Source: Lampris incognitus (taxonomy: Eukaryota; Chordata; Actinopteri; Lampriformes; Lampridae). From it: 64,000 nt of DNA. The notes beneath the pieces were generated by a model. It had not been told where the DNA came from. It was given only the letters and a program-made list of their open reading frames with translations, and made no database searches. The stretch spans positions 109,416,582 to 109,480,581 of the forward strand of contig NC_079213.1 of the NCBI RefSeq assembly GCF_029633865.1, given 5' to 3'. The position numbers and the translations under genes are program-made. Within the stretch, counting starts at the first letter, position 1. The number at the start of each line of letters is the position of its first letter. This document shows, piece by piece, positions 32,676 through 43,649 of the stretch.

Positions 32676-33363
32676 CAGTGGTTCTCAACCTTTTTGGGGT
32701 CCTGGACCCCCTGCGTATTTTTGATCTACCCTGAGGACCCCTCGACCTGATCTTGGGGGAGGGGGGTTGCAATTTGATAGAAACCGTAGAAACTGCATTT
32801 TAAATTGCATTATAGCATTTATTCACTCTTTGGGGCAAAAATAAGAGCTTTCAGTTGTAACTTAGATATAGTTAACAAAACAGAATTCTTATGCAGTAAC
32901 TTTCAGATATATGTAACAAAACAGAATATGTATTCAGTAACTTTCAGATATATGTAACAACACAGAATATGTATTCAGTAACTTTCAGATATATGTAACA
33001 AAACAGAATATGTATTCAGTAACTTTCAGATATATGTAACAAAACAGAATATGTATTCAGTAACTTTCAGATATATGTAACAACAGAATTCTTATGCAGT
33101 AACTTTTAACAATGCGAACGGGAGCGAGATCTCTTATTAAAATACAATAGATTACACTGGTGAAACAGATGTAATTAGAGAAAAAAGTCCTGTTACCCTT
33201 TATAGTTTAGGTAGATAAAGGTCTCAGTCACATTTGAGTAAAATAATCCTATTTCTATAAATGTCATAGGATCTTTTTTTTAAAGATATTTTATTTTCAC
33301 GGACCCCTTGCAATTACACCACGGACCACTAGGGGTCCGCGGACCCCCGCATGAGAAACACTG
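32676..33363 (+). mobile_element. hAT MITE with internal 41-bp minisatellite, copy 2
   Basis: Same family as 10033-10598, with a perfect 8-bp duplication CTGTATGG (32668-32675 and 33364-33371). The internal 41-bp unit is present about five times instead of two, which accounts for the extra 122 bp. Confidence 0.9.
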
Positions 33364-34130
33364 CTGTATGGTATGGTTTACTATGTGGCAAATGTCTTAC
33401 CACGACCACTTCATACAGTAATGATTTCTGTCCGTCGTTAACATTCAGATGTGTCTGCCCTTTGCTCGCTCCAGTCGCTTTGTCTAAATGCATGCCTATA
33501 AATATGAATATGAATATGAATGGTAACGCAAATGTAAACGGGAGCGTTTAGCTGGCTGGCTGCAAGTCAGAACAGACTACGGCTCCCCTGGATCGGGGTC
33601 ACGTGGACTGGAGGAAAGCCCATTTGACCCCCCCCCCCCCCCCCGTTAAACCAGATCAGGCAAGAGAGAGATCAGAGGCAGTCTAACACGTAGGAATGAC
33701 CTTCGGCAACCGCTCCACGCCAGTCTAGGAAGACCTCCCGTCCGGGCCAACATGGTCCACAACGAACACGCGAACACGAGATAACGCCGCCGCGCTCCCG
33801 CAGCAAACATGCGGCCGCCGCGGTTCTGGACGGGGTCCGGCGACCCGCAGCGCTTCTGTCGCCGCCGCCGACCACCGAGTAACGCTCAACGCCAATGCCT
33901 ACCTTACGCCGACACCGGAAGTAGTTTCTTACGCACACCCCGGCGGTCGTCCAATTAAAGGGAAGGTCAAGTCGGCCAAACCGAAAATGGAAAACCTCCC
34001 CCGGAGATTCCTTTCAAAATAAAAGCGCTCGCCGCGATCGCAGAAATAAAGGAAATGACGAGGTGTCCTCCAGACCTCATGATTCGTGAGGAACATTTAT
34101 GAGTAATCGGTGAATAGTCAAACACTTTTC
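33364..34130. other. GC-rich region, candidate promoter of glrx2
   Basis: CpG-rich sequence around 33680-33960 with an ETS-type site CCGGAAGT near 33914. On the minus strand a possible donor (GTAAGGTAGGC near 33900) could end a non-coding first exon of glrx2. This rests on motifs and position only. A long C run lies near 33629. Confidence 0.35.
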
Positions 34131-34140
34131 TAGGATCAGA

Positions 34141-34425
34141 GCTTTTGGGGTGCTGAGCACCCTGAGTGCTGGCCCGCCAGGCAAGATACATTTGGGGGGG
34201 GGGTGGATCAAACCATTTTCGAAGCATGGGGGGGTGCTGTATTTTTCTTGTTAAAAAATTACGTTTAAACCATATACCGGATATGGTTTTGACATTTCTT
34301 CAGCTTATTAAACGTGGACATACAGTAAAAAATAAAAAAATCTCTTCAATTTTAGGGGTACTGGGGTTCAATTTAGGGGTGCTGCAGCACCCCCAAAAAT
34401 GGGCTAGAAACGCCTATGATACATA
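34141..34425. repeat. Unclassified repeat with GGTGCTG/CAGCACCCC ends
   Basis: Left part has TTGGGGTGCTGAGCACCCTG, right part GGGGTGCTGCAGCACCCCCA. The paired ends suggest a MITE, but I could not fix boundaries or a target duplication. Confidence 0.3.
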
Positions 34426-35038
34426 CTTTTTAAGTCATCTGCTGCACGTTTTCTTGCCTTAATCTCAGCACTGGTCTCCACGTATAAACTGTGGGGTGAT
34501 TAAAAACTGTGGGGGGGGGGACAACCTTTAAAACTGTCTATACATAAGAAGCGTGCATACATAGCTTATACATTAGTACCCCCAGGGGCCCCTGGGCACT
34601 GAAGCTCATAGCCCCCCCCTCGCCTCGCCCCCCGCCTCCCACACACTCACCACGCCCACCCCACCCCAGCCATTAAACCACACCTTAATCATTTTGAGAT
34701 TCCAGTCAAGCTGGCATATCAAATCCACTAGACCATAATCACGTTAAAGGCTGAATGACCAGTCCAGCTGAGCAGGTATGCCTATAGCTACAGTTCAATA
34801 GCCCAAGTGCTGCCATTTCACTCGCAAATCACAAGACAAGGAAACGACGCATTAAATCATCCCAAGGTTGTGTATGACTCTACACTATGACAATATTTGT
34901 GTTCACCGAAAACCACCCAAGCAGACAGCACACCAGTTATTATTGATGCATAATTATGTGACTTACTAGGAATTGGCTCACAACAATGCCACCCTAAGGT
35001 AAACACACAGCGCAGCTGAATGCAGGGTTTCAAAATAA

Positions 35039-35153
35039 GCATAACCAGTTATTTTCTCGCCCGGTGCGGGATTCGATCCGGGGTATACTGCACCATAAGG
35101 CGACATCACTAACCGCTCGGCTAAAGGGTCAGACCCACTAGCTAGGGGGCTAA
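35039..35153 (-). mobile_element. Partial LTR of the tRNA-like TRIM family
   Basis: Reverse-oriented LTR from its 3' end through the B-box and A-box, incomplete at its 5' end. Lies head-to-head with the copy at 35269-35580. Confidence 0.7.
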
Positions 35154-35268
35154 GAATAAGTGAGCTGGGCAACCTCATACAGAACTGCAAAAGCCAAAAT
35201 CTCATGAACTTGACAAACCAGCTCCAACACTATACTGCAGCATCACACCACGGTGATGCAATACACGG

Positions 35269-35580
35269 TTTATCCGAGCGGTTAGTGATGTCGCCTTGTG
35301 GTGCAGTACACCCCGTATCGAATCCCGCACCGGGCAAGACAATAACCGGTTACACTGGTGGCAGCGGTGGGATCCGGAAGTGTGCACATCCTCAGAAGTC
35401 TCTTCGGAGCGCGGGAGGGCGCGCTTCCGGGGAGGGTGACGACTGTAAACTACTAATAAGACACGTTAGCTCCCTAGCTAACGGGTTTGACCCTTTAGCC
35501 GAGCGGTTAGCGATGTCGCCTTGTGGTGCAGTACACCCCGTATCGAATCCCGCACCGGGCAAGAAATATAACCGGTTACA
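35269..35580 (+). mobile_element. TRIM element with incomplete 5' LTR
   Basis: Partial 5' LTR (35269-35354), then the tRNA-Leu-type primer site (TGGTGGCAGCGGTGGGAT from 35356), a short interior and a full 137-bp 3' LTR (35444-35580). The primer site and LTR ends match the complete copies. Confidence 0.75.
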
Positions 35581-36345
35581 ACAGCAACACAAATGGTTCT
35601 TACCTTCTTCTTTCTTGACTTTTTCTCCGCAAACTCTGTGATCAAGTCCTCAAAATCCATCTGTGCATTACTGCAGCCGACGGTAGCTGCTTCCGGGCTA
35701 GCGCTACTGCTAGCTATGTAGCTAGCTCGACATCCTCCGCTGGAATGCCCTCTACTTCACTTTCTTTAGCTTTTATGAAAAAGCTGCTTGTTAGCGGGGC
35801 TTTTTTTATTATTATCGTGGCCGCTTCTCTCACTTCCTTTCCCTTCCTTTTCTTTTCTTCTGGCAGCCCCGCCGGGCTGTTGGTTAACGCCCTCCATTTT
35901 CTGCTGCTTGGCACGTTTTCCCGCGCACTTCTCACTGATACAACCTCACTGATAGCGGGTCAGGTGGAAATCACGTCCACTGTTTATAACCCTCGACTTG
36001 GTTTAAGAAAAACTGATCTCGAATCTGTGCAGTGTGAGCCACCTGCTCTCTATGCCCACCCACCGTGGCCGTTAGCCATTAGCATTACCGCTAGCTCACC
36101 AGTCACCGCTTGCCCAGCCAGCTCGCCAATAAGACAACCAATCATGAGGTTTAATTTTCAGAGAAACAGCTTTTACTTCATTCTGATTGGATAATTATCA
36201 AGACCAAGAGAATGGGTCATATTTCATTTCGGTGGAGTTCGACATATAAAAATAAATATCTAAAAACAAATGTCTCCCATCCCGGAGGGCCCTTTTGCAC
36301 TCAGGGGCCCCTGGTGATTCCCCATATGGTAGATCCGGCTATGTG

Positions 36346-36636
36346 TATAACTATACATAACATAACTTTTGTATGTATGTATGTAGATATGCATTTATTT
36401 ATTTACATGTCTATTTATCTGTTTATTTATATAATTATTAACATTTGTATTTATCAATAATTAACTATTCCATCAGAAAATACCTTGCTGGAATATAATC
36501 AAAAAGCTTTAACGTTACAGCTATATTCATCCATCCATCCATCCATACTTAAAATATTTTCATACACTTTTTTTTGTTATTTTGTGCAATTTATAATATA
36601 GAAAAAGTGAAAATCTCTCATGCACGATGCCCACCA

Positions 36637-36689
<53 letters not shown>

Positions 36690-36882
36690 TTTTTTATATA
36701 TATATTTTTTTTATGTAAGGCTACAAGCCTGAAAAGCATCGTTTTTATCAACCTCATGGTAACAGATAGTAGTTGCATTGGAGGTTGGCCACTCTCAATC
36801 CCAGAGGTCCATTTGAAATGCGACACCGGTGTTGTTGTGTCCGCACCTTTTCCGACCACCCAATAAATTGATGAATAGATAT
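36346..36882. repeat. AT-rich stretch with (TA)n microsatellite
   Basis: TA run of about 25 units at 36637-36689 and short CATC repeats near 36530. No gene seen. Confidence 0.7.
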
Positions 36883-37209
36883 TGTAGCGAAGTTGCTACC
36901 CCGTCAGAATTGTGCCAATTGTCCTGTTTTACCCATCAGGCACTGCGTGCAGATTGTCAGTTGTTATTAAATGTTTTGTAATTGTTTTATGTGGGTTTAT
37001 GTGTTTATGTGATTACTATTTGTTGTGGTGTAATTGCAGTTGTCATTCTGTTGTGTTGTGTAACCTTGGAACTGAAACCCTGAACAACTTTGTTGTTCGA
37101 GTAGATGACCCCCATGTATTGTGTCACATTTCGGTAAGTTCTTGTTTCTGTGTGAGTTCAATAAAGGGGCTGCAAAGTTACCTTTGTCGTTGTTTCTACG
37201 TTCGCCACA
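36883..37209 (+). mobile_element. Solo LTR, 327 bp
   Basis: Begins TGTAGCGAA and ends TTCGCCACA (imperfect inverted ends, TG...CA), flanked by the 4-bp duplication ATAT on both sides. An AATAAA signal lies near 37158, about 50 bp before the end, as expected for an LTR. Family (Gypsy, BEL or ERV) is not determined. It is a fossil with no internal region. Confidence 0.65.
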
Positions 37210-37876
37210 ATATGGTTGCATTTGAGTTTTAATTAAATCATTTCTAGCCATTTTATATCATGCAAGCTTAATCAAGCAGGCTTAATCTCAGACATTACAG
37301 TTGTTTCAACATTGGAATGGCTTCAATAAAGTTTCAGCATAGAAATACTTGCACAACTATAGCACTCATGATCTTCTTGCACTGATTTATTATCATAAAT
37401 GATTATGAACCAACAAGGGCAACATGTCCACGTGGCTGATGCTTGTCAAGCTCCCAAGTGGGTAACTGGGGGGGGGGACTGAATGTTTTTTTTTTTTACT
37501 GAAATGCATTTCTTGTTGTGCATGTTCAAGGGTTGACATTAGCAAACGCTATCATGACCAACACTTCTTCAAAATGTACCAGCACAGACAAGAAAGGGGT
37601 AGTGGTTGGTCGGTGGGGGCTCTTCTTTGCACGTGTGTCGTGTCTGTGGGCTTATGAAATTGGACACACGAGCGTTCCGGACTGCACGCTCAAGGCACAT
37701 GTCAGCCAGCAGCCACACGATGTTGGCAGATCTGTTAGACGGAACGAGAATAGGAGGGATCTCCCCCAGGGCTGCTGGGTGAGATGGAGCCAGGAAGTCC
37801 ACCTTCTCCACTCAAAAAAATGAAGAAAACAGGTCTGCAGTTGCTCTTCAAATATGCCAGATATAGAGAAAATCCT

Positions 37877-37910
<34 letters not shown>

Positions 37911-38132
37911 AGATAGAGAGTATTAAAAACACGTCAGCTTGCATGTGAATCTTCAGGATTGTAGTTTTTAAGGACTTTAAAATTTGCGCGTGACGTAACG
38001 AACAGTCTGCTTTCATTTTGAAAACAAAGCTTTCCACTTCCGTTTTCATTCCGTCTGCTCCTAGCTGACTTGACACAGCGGTTAACTTTAAGGGCCAACT
38101 TGCATGAAATCGATGAAGCGTGTTGTGCACGG
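37210..38132. other. Stretch without recognised genes
   Basis: Contains a (TAG)n run at about 37879-37912. Otherwise no exon or repeat that I recognise. Confidence 0.4.
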
Positions 38133-38183
38133 TTGTGCGCGCGCGTGTGTGTGCGCGCGCGCGTGCGCGCGCGCGCGCGTGTG
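38133..38183. repeat. Alternating (GC/GT)n tract
   Basis: About 50 bp of strictly alternating purine-pyrimidine sequence rich in GCGCGC and GTGTGT. Confidence 0.9.
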
Positions 38184-38741
38184 TCTCGCAGAGGCACACT
38201 CACGCTCCAGTCTAGTAGAAACAAGACCAGCACCGCTCCCTAGTGCCTGTTTAACCGATCGATCCTCGGAGGTAAACATGGGCATCGAATGTAAAATGAT
38301 ATGGGGACGGTTTCTCACACGGCACCTCAGCACATGGTCGATATGCACACGGGGAGCAGTTGTGCAAAAAAAAGAAAAAAAAGTTAAAGTTGAATGTTTA
38401 GTCTGCAACGTTTCGTTTTTGATCAACATCTATTTGGTTCTTGAGCCAGCTGATTTTCTTTCTCCTGCTTTGCAGATCTGCTCCGTAGTAATTCTGACGT
38501 GTATTTTTTGGGGGGGGGGGGCTGAATGAATTCCATCACATTTGAACTACGTTGGTTAATATTGCAGATTGTGGTTGTGCAAAAAAATAATAAAATGCAT
38601 TGAAAAAAAATGCATTGCAGCGCCCCCCTGCGATAATCCGTGTAGTTTTTCCGAATCCCAGTTTGCAGTGGTGAGATGGGTCCAAAACTCAGCAGTGTCC
38701 GATATCCATCACAAGTACATGGAAAAACAGTGGTGCCTGCT

Positions 38742-39789
38742 GCCAGTGGTGGACTCAGGCTGTTTGGGGGGACGGGGGGGGGGGGCACCAGCGAGCAGAA
38801 AGCCGTGAAGCATTCATTTATGGTGAAACAGTTACAAACCCTGGCTAAGATCAAAATGGTTTTATTTCGTGAGTATAAATACTGCACCATTGTAACAATA
38901 CACAGGAGGAAGTATTCACTATGTAACCATTTATTTCACCATGACACACGCGTGGCGATGTGGGTGAGAGTGAGCTGTCTTGTCTATCGAGGAGCTTGGT
39001 TGGGGTGGTGGAACCAGAGAAGAAGTCTTCTTTTGGCCATGTGCTTGCATACATATATATAAATGACCTCGTTTGGGTCAGCTGGGATGTGGTCTGAGAG
39101 CTGCCTTCCCCACATCTGTTCCTGAGCTGGGACTCGATCGGTTTCAGTTCAGAGAACGGCCGCTCTACTGAAGCGGTTGCCAGTGGCAACGTGGCATATA
39201 TATTTCGAGGAGCTTGGTCAGGGTAGGTAAAACTGTGCCCACATCGTTATTTTAAGGCACCTTAGCATCGCTTGCACGCTATGGTTGGGAGAGCATGGCG
39301 CGAGTGGAACGCCTTGAGTTCAGTGACAACATTTCCTTCTCCACGGACGGCAGACAGAGCAGCTCTGTCTGCCGTCTGTGCTTTCCAGTGACCTGGGATG
39401 GTAAGGCAGTGAGGACCAGATAGGATTGCCCTGGTTGGAGGGTCATCCTTCCCCTTGAGTCTCTGGTCTAGCTCCTTGGAGAGGACGTCAAGAAAAGTAC
39501 CTTTCCCCGGTATGGTGCTCCTTCAGGCTCTGGCCTTGATGGTCCTCTGTGGAAAATTGGGAGGTGTACTTGTATCTCTGAGGTACTTTTCTGTGTCGGC
39601 CTTGTCCAGTAGAGCCCTGCACAGGCCAAAAACTCCAGCCCTGACCCGGCAGTAGCCCGGCCCCTGGCCCGTGGTGTTCAGGTCTTAGCCCGGCCCCTGT
39701 CCGATAAAGTCTGCAATTTTTCAGCCCGAGACCGACCTGAGACCGACACCAATATCACTTTAAGCTCTCTTTGACGGGCACTCTCTCCG

Positions 39790-39823
<34 letters not shown>

Positions 39824-40386
39824 CTGTCATGTGTAATGCGCGCGTACATGCGTATGTATAATATTTATAATCAATATAACAGTATTTTATACCTTGGCCT
39901 ATGTGTGCTCTGCACGTATATGGGCAGCTGAATGAGCCTGAGTCGACCCAAGTCTGATCTATTAAGAGCAAAGAAGGCCTAAGCCCGGCCTGAATCGACT
40001 CAGCGTGCCACGGCCCGTCAGGACCCGACGGGCTTGCAGACCTCTGTTGTCCTGGTCCTCAACGCCAGCTGCCCCCTGCTTGTTCTTTGGCTTTTGAAAC
40101 GAGGACCTTGAATTCCTCATTGCTTTCACCCTTTCCGTGACGCCTTCCACGGTGGTGTATGACACTGACGGTGATATATCAAGGTCCTTTGTGTCCACTG
40201 GAAAGGCACCATAGAGGGTACTTTACCACATTGTCTTGCACATTGGGTCACCCTAGAGGGCACTATATCACGTTTTATCTACCTTAGGGGCACCCAAGAG
40301 GGTACGTTTGCGGTGTTTTTTCAAACGTGGAGGCACCAGGGAAGGGCAAACCCCCCACCCACCCTCCCCCCCGAGACCACCGGTGG
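38742..40386 (-). mobile_element. Decayed hAT transposon with a MITE inside
   Basis: Left end CCAGTGGTGGACTCAGG is matched in reverse by ACCGGTGGTCTCGG at the right. On the minus strand near 39090-39185 the frame reads LPLATASVERPFSELKPIES, the hallmark of the hAT C-terminal dimerisation domain. Frames upstream (FLDVLSKELDQRLKG near 39450, SPSVSYTTVEGVTERVKAM near 40110-40170) are open in pieces, and the gene is broken by frameshifts and a MITE (39610-40046). Confidence 0.5.
39610..40046. mobile_element. hAT MITE nested in the decayed hAT element
   Basis: Ends TAGAGCCCTGCA and inverted TGCAGACCTCTG. Flanking 8-mers TTGTCCAG and TTGTCCTG agree at 7 of 8. Interior rich in GCCCGACC-type words, with a CA microsatellite at about 39795-39822. 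Confidence 0.7.
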
Positions 40387-41084
40387 TAGGAATGCAGTGG
40401 TGAGATGCATTTGGCTTTTCCACCAAGTCCCATTAAAATCCCCATCAGTGATGCCTGAGATACACTGCGTGACACGTGGAAGAAACGACGTCACCAACGA
40501 CGTCACACATAATCAGCTAAAAGTTGAACCGGCGGACTCGCCTGAAATTAAACATTTTGCGGGTCGACCCCTGTTACGCGTATGCGATTATAACTGAGGG
40601 AAAAAAATCGAGTCCGCGGAATTTTAGAGGGATTAATTACTGTCATTATAATTTTTGAATGCTCCCCAATAATAACATCTCCGTTTTACAGCAAATGGTA
40701 CCAAAACTAGGGCGCAATAGCTGACATTAAGGCTTTTTGTGTGTGCGTGCGTGCTTGTGTGCGTGCGTGCGAGAGCGAGAGAGAGACGCACACTTTGTAT
40801 CATGCACAAAGCCATAAAAACAGGTAAATTATGACGTTACTAATTACTATGTTATCATATTTTAGCGTTTGAGTAACATATTACTGGCCAGTCACACAGC
40901 ACTGATACACGTGTGTGCGCGCGCACAGCTGCTCTGTATATCACCATGAACACATATTTCTGTGTTTCGATACAAAATATCCCACTACGTCGGAATACGA
41001 AAGTAAAGTAGTATCAGCTAAACAAGCGTCACAATGGCTACAGTTCGTTTAAAGCAAAAACGATACATATTCACATCAAAGAGG
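40387..41084. other. Stretch without recognised features
   Basis: Short GTGCGTGC and GAGA runs near 40740-40785. No gene or known repeat. Confidence 0.4.
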
Positions 41085-41165
41085 GTCGAGTCAGTTCATC
41101 TGGATACAATTGTATCCAGATGAACTGACTCGACGTTCTTTGATTTTCTTAACTGGGTTATTGCG
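41085..41165. mobile_element. Penelope-like terminal sequences forming a perfect palindrome
   Basis: 41085-41134 is a 50-bp perfect palindrome with no spacer, made of GTCGAGTCAGTTCATCTGG and its continuation. The right side continues with the Penelope-type end (TTCTTTGATTTTCTTAACTG). Two terminal pieces lie head to head. Confidence 0.7.
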
Positions 41166-41887
41166 CAATATCGAGGCAATATATCAAGCCGATACACATA
41201 TTCACAGGCAGCACTGGTCACAAGTGAGAGGTAACAATACGAGTTTTATAGTGAATCTCAACTCAAGTCATAACGTGAGTCATGAGTGTAGGCTATGTCG
41301 CCCCCAGGAGACTCCCAACCCTTACAATCAGCAAGCGTTTATTGTAGCTGCAGGGAAACCGACACCACCGATGAAAAACGTGTTGTGCTGTGCTTAGTGT
41401 GTCTCTGCAGCAGAGTGTTCAGCTATCGGATTAATCTATAATACGCATCGTGTTAACATTTAGCTACTCACGCCGAACCGTGCCTTAATGCTGTTAGGAG
41501 AACGGAGCTGGACAGGGCGGATTTCAGATCTAAAAGAAAAATCTCACCTTCCCATATCAGCCGAGGAAGTTCCTTCCTCCTCACCTCAACACAGTGTCTG
41601 TGCTGAAATTGGTGTGAGAAATGGACGCCACGCTTGCAGACTTTCGGCAGGGAAATGTGTGCACCGACGCTCCTGCTCCACCTCCTCATACTTGTGGAGG
41701 ACATGCTGTTGGAAAGGGGTGGGAAAAATTACCAACATGGGGAATGATTATGTCTCCCTCCAAAACAGGGAGGGCAAAAGTTTCCCCAATTTCCCCCTTG
41801 TGGCGGGTCTCAACATGAAGTGCAACTGCTGAATTCCCTTCAATTCTCCATTAATCTGATTCTGCTGCATTCTGAGCATTCTAAGTG
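41166..41887. other. Stretch without recognised features
   Basis: No exon passed inspection. Several short open frames near 41490-41830 have no recognisable motif. Confidence 0.35.
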
Positions 41888-42025
41888 TAACGGCCACGGA
41901 TGTGTAGACTAGCTAGCCCGTTGGCTAACGGGCCGGACCCTTTAGCTGACTGGCTAGCGCAGTCAGTCGCCCGTGGTGTGGGCGACCCGGGTCCGCTTCC
42001 CCGGCTGCCCCCTGAATTCGCTACA
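41888..42025 (+). mobile_element. LTR-like element of a second family with a similar tRNA-like block
   Basis: 138 bp, begins TGTAACGGCC and ends TTCGCTACA. Contains TTGGCTAACGGGCCGGACCC then TTTAGCTGACTGGCTAGCGC in the same order as the TRIM LTRs (hairpin, GGACCC hairpin, A-box-like segment). The flanks do not give a clear target duplication. Probably a related solo LTR, an old copy. Confidence 0.5.
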
Positions 42026-42029
42026 TGAG

Positions 42030-42310
42030 ACTCAATATCCATTAGAGACCGTCATCCGTAAGCCCTCTCAAGAACAACTCCCTAAAAAAAACCTTTAACC
42101 GGGAGAAAAACGAGGGAGAAACCTCAGGGAGAGCAACAGAGGAGGGGTCTCTCTGCCAAGACGCACAACGCGCAATGGATGTTGTGTTTACGCAATTTAC
42201 ACAACGCTGAAAGGGGATAACAGAATTGTAAGGGAATTATAAGATATATGGAGAATAGGATGAGGAGGATGCCAAGCAGTGTCCAGATGCCACTGGAGCA
42301 GCCTAGGACT
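42030..42310 (-). mobile_element. LINE 3' UTR fragment (L2-like), reversed
   Basis: CTCAGGGAGAGCAACAGAGG and GATGCCAAGCAGTGTCCAG are the reverse of fish LINE 3' UTR words. A near-duplicate of its right part occurs at 42950-43080. Confidence 0.45.
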
Positions 42311-42330
42311 TGAGCCACCTGACCCCTCTC

Positions 42331-42904
42331 ACCGTGTCCATCCATCCATCCATCCATCCATCCATCCATCCATCCATCCATCCATCCATCCATTATCCAA
42401 ACCACTTATCCTTACTCAGGGTCGCGGGGGATGCTGGAGCCTATCCCAGCAGTCATTGGGTGGCAGGTGAGGAGACCCCCTGCACAGGCCACCAGGCCAT
42501 CTCAGGGCCCACACACACCTAGGGACAACTTAGTACGGCCGATTCCCCTGACCTACATGTCTTTGGACTGGGAGGAAACCGGGGCCCCCAGAGGAAACCC
42601 ACGCAGCCACGAGGAGAACATTACACGGTGTCCATCTTGGGAGAGAGATCCCTCCTCTGTTGCCCTCCCTGAGGTTTCCCCCTATTCAAGTCAGGGAGTT
42701 GTCCCTTATCCGATGCGAGGGTCTAAGGGCAGGATGTTGTGTTGCTGTAAAGCCCCCTGTGATATTTGGCTATACAAATACACTTGACTTGACATGCAAA
42801 CGCCACACAGAGGACGACCCGCAAGGTTGGACTACCCAGGGGCTCGAACCCAGGACCTTCTTGCTGTGAGGCGACCGCGCTGACCACTGCGCCGCCGTGC
42901 CGCC
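42331..42904 (-). repeat. SINE-A, near full length, with (CATC)n tail and a nested LINE end
   Basis: A (CATC)n tail of about 14 units is followed by the full SINE-A body to the tRNA-like head (reverse ACCACTGCGCCGCCGTGCCG). Between GAGGAGAACA (42611-42620) and TGCAAACGCC (42796) an L2-like 3' end is inserted. Confidence 0.75.
42621..42795 (+). mobile_element. L2-like LINE 3' end nested in SINE-A
   Basis: GAGAGAGATCCCTCCTCTG, TTATCCGATGCGAGGGTCTA, AAAGCCCCCTGTGATATTTG and a tail of ACTTGACTTGAC. It breaks the SINE body cleanly. Confidence 0.65.
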
Positions 42905-43640
42905 GCCGTGTGAATCCGCATCACCGTGTTAAAAACGAAACGAACATCTTAGCGAGAGAAGGCTGTAAGATTGAGACAACATAACAAAATTATACGGATT
43001 TATGAGATATATAAAAAGGAAATGTGATGAGAGGGATGCCAAGCCGTGTCCAGGTGGCAACCACCATCGCCATGGAAACCTGGGAGGAGGACAGACCGCA
43101 CGTGCACACAGACTCACGTCACCCCATTCGCACAAACAGAAGCAGAGAACGGAGAAGGCATCGTTCAGAGAGAGAGAGCGAGAGAGAAGAGAACATTGTG
43201 TGTTTCCTTTCATTTTAAACTTCCCCAGTAAACTTCCCTCCCAAATTGATTGGTGGCTTCTGATTTTTTGTTTTGTTTCCTCGGTTTCTCCGTTCGTATT
43301 TGGCCTACACGCTTTGTCAGCCCACACATTCTCCACGGCCCCCGCTGCAGCTTTGGGCCAAGAAGCCAGGCGATAGTGAAGAAAACGCCCGCCGGTGGGT
43401 GTCCATAGATCACCGCGTGGCTCGCGGCCACGGGCCTGATCGAGTGCCGCGGAGACGCCGCTAAACAGGCAATCGGCAAAGTGCGTCATCACTCATTTTC
43501 AGTCAGCTCGTCGATAAACGAACACTGGAATCCATAGCACTTACCGCCCGGATAAGTAAACGCGTGTCAGCGTGATTTTTCACTTCTTCCACTTTAATCA
43601 AAATGAGAGGGGGGTTTGTTTTTTTTCCCTCCTTTACTTT
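42905..43640. other. Repeat-derived and unassigned sequence
   Basis: 42950-43080 resembles the LINE fragment at 42160-42300. A GAGA run lies near 43170. The 187-codon open frame here on the minus strand shows no recognisable domain. Confidence 0.35.
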
Positions 43641-43649
43641 TTTCTTGCT

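Larger units (their letters stand above)
34566..36345 (-). mobile_element. Decayed hAT-like transposon carrying TRIM insertions
   Basis: End-like sequences AGGGGCCCCTGG (34573) and CAGGGGCCCCTGG with GTAGATCCGGCT (36301-36345) frame the region. On the minus strand a lysine-rich frame (35714-35935, with EEKKRKGKEVREA and KAPLTSSFF) resembles the N-terminal part of ZMYM1-like hAT transposases. A second short frame starts MDFEDLITEFAEKK at 35660. It stops where the TRIM lies, near 35580. I did not find the catalytic part. An unknown host exon at 35590-35660 is the alternative. Confidence 0.35.

Noticed and set aside
33672-33938. 88-codon arginine-rich frame
   Set aside because: Lies in a CpG-rich, promoter-like region. 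Arginine content reflects GC composition.
35745-36194. 149-codon frame with a hydrophobic start resembling a signal peptide
   Set aside because: It is antisense to a lysine-rich transposase-like frame, and the hydrophobicity is the mirror of AAA/GAA codons.
42929-43492. 187-codon frame on the minus strand
   Set aside because: No recognisable domain, partly overlaps LINE-derived repeat, and no splice context.
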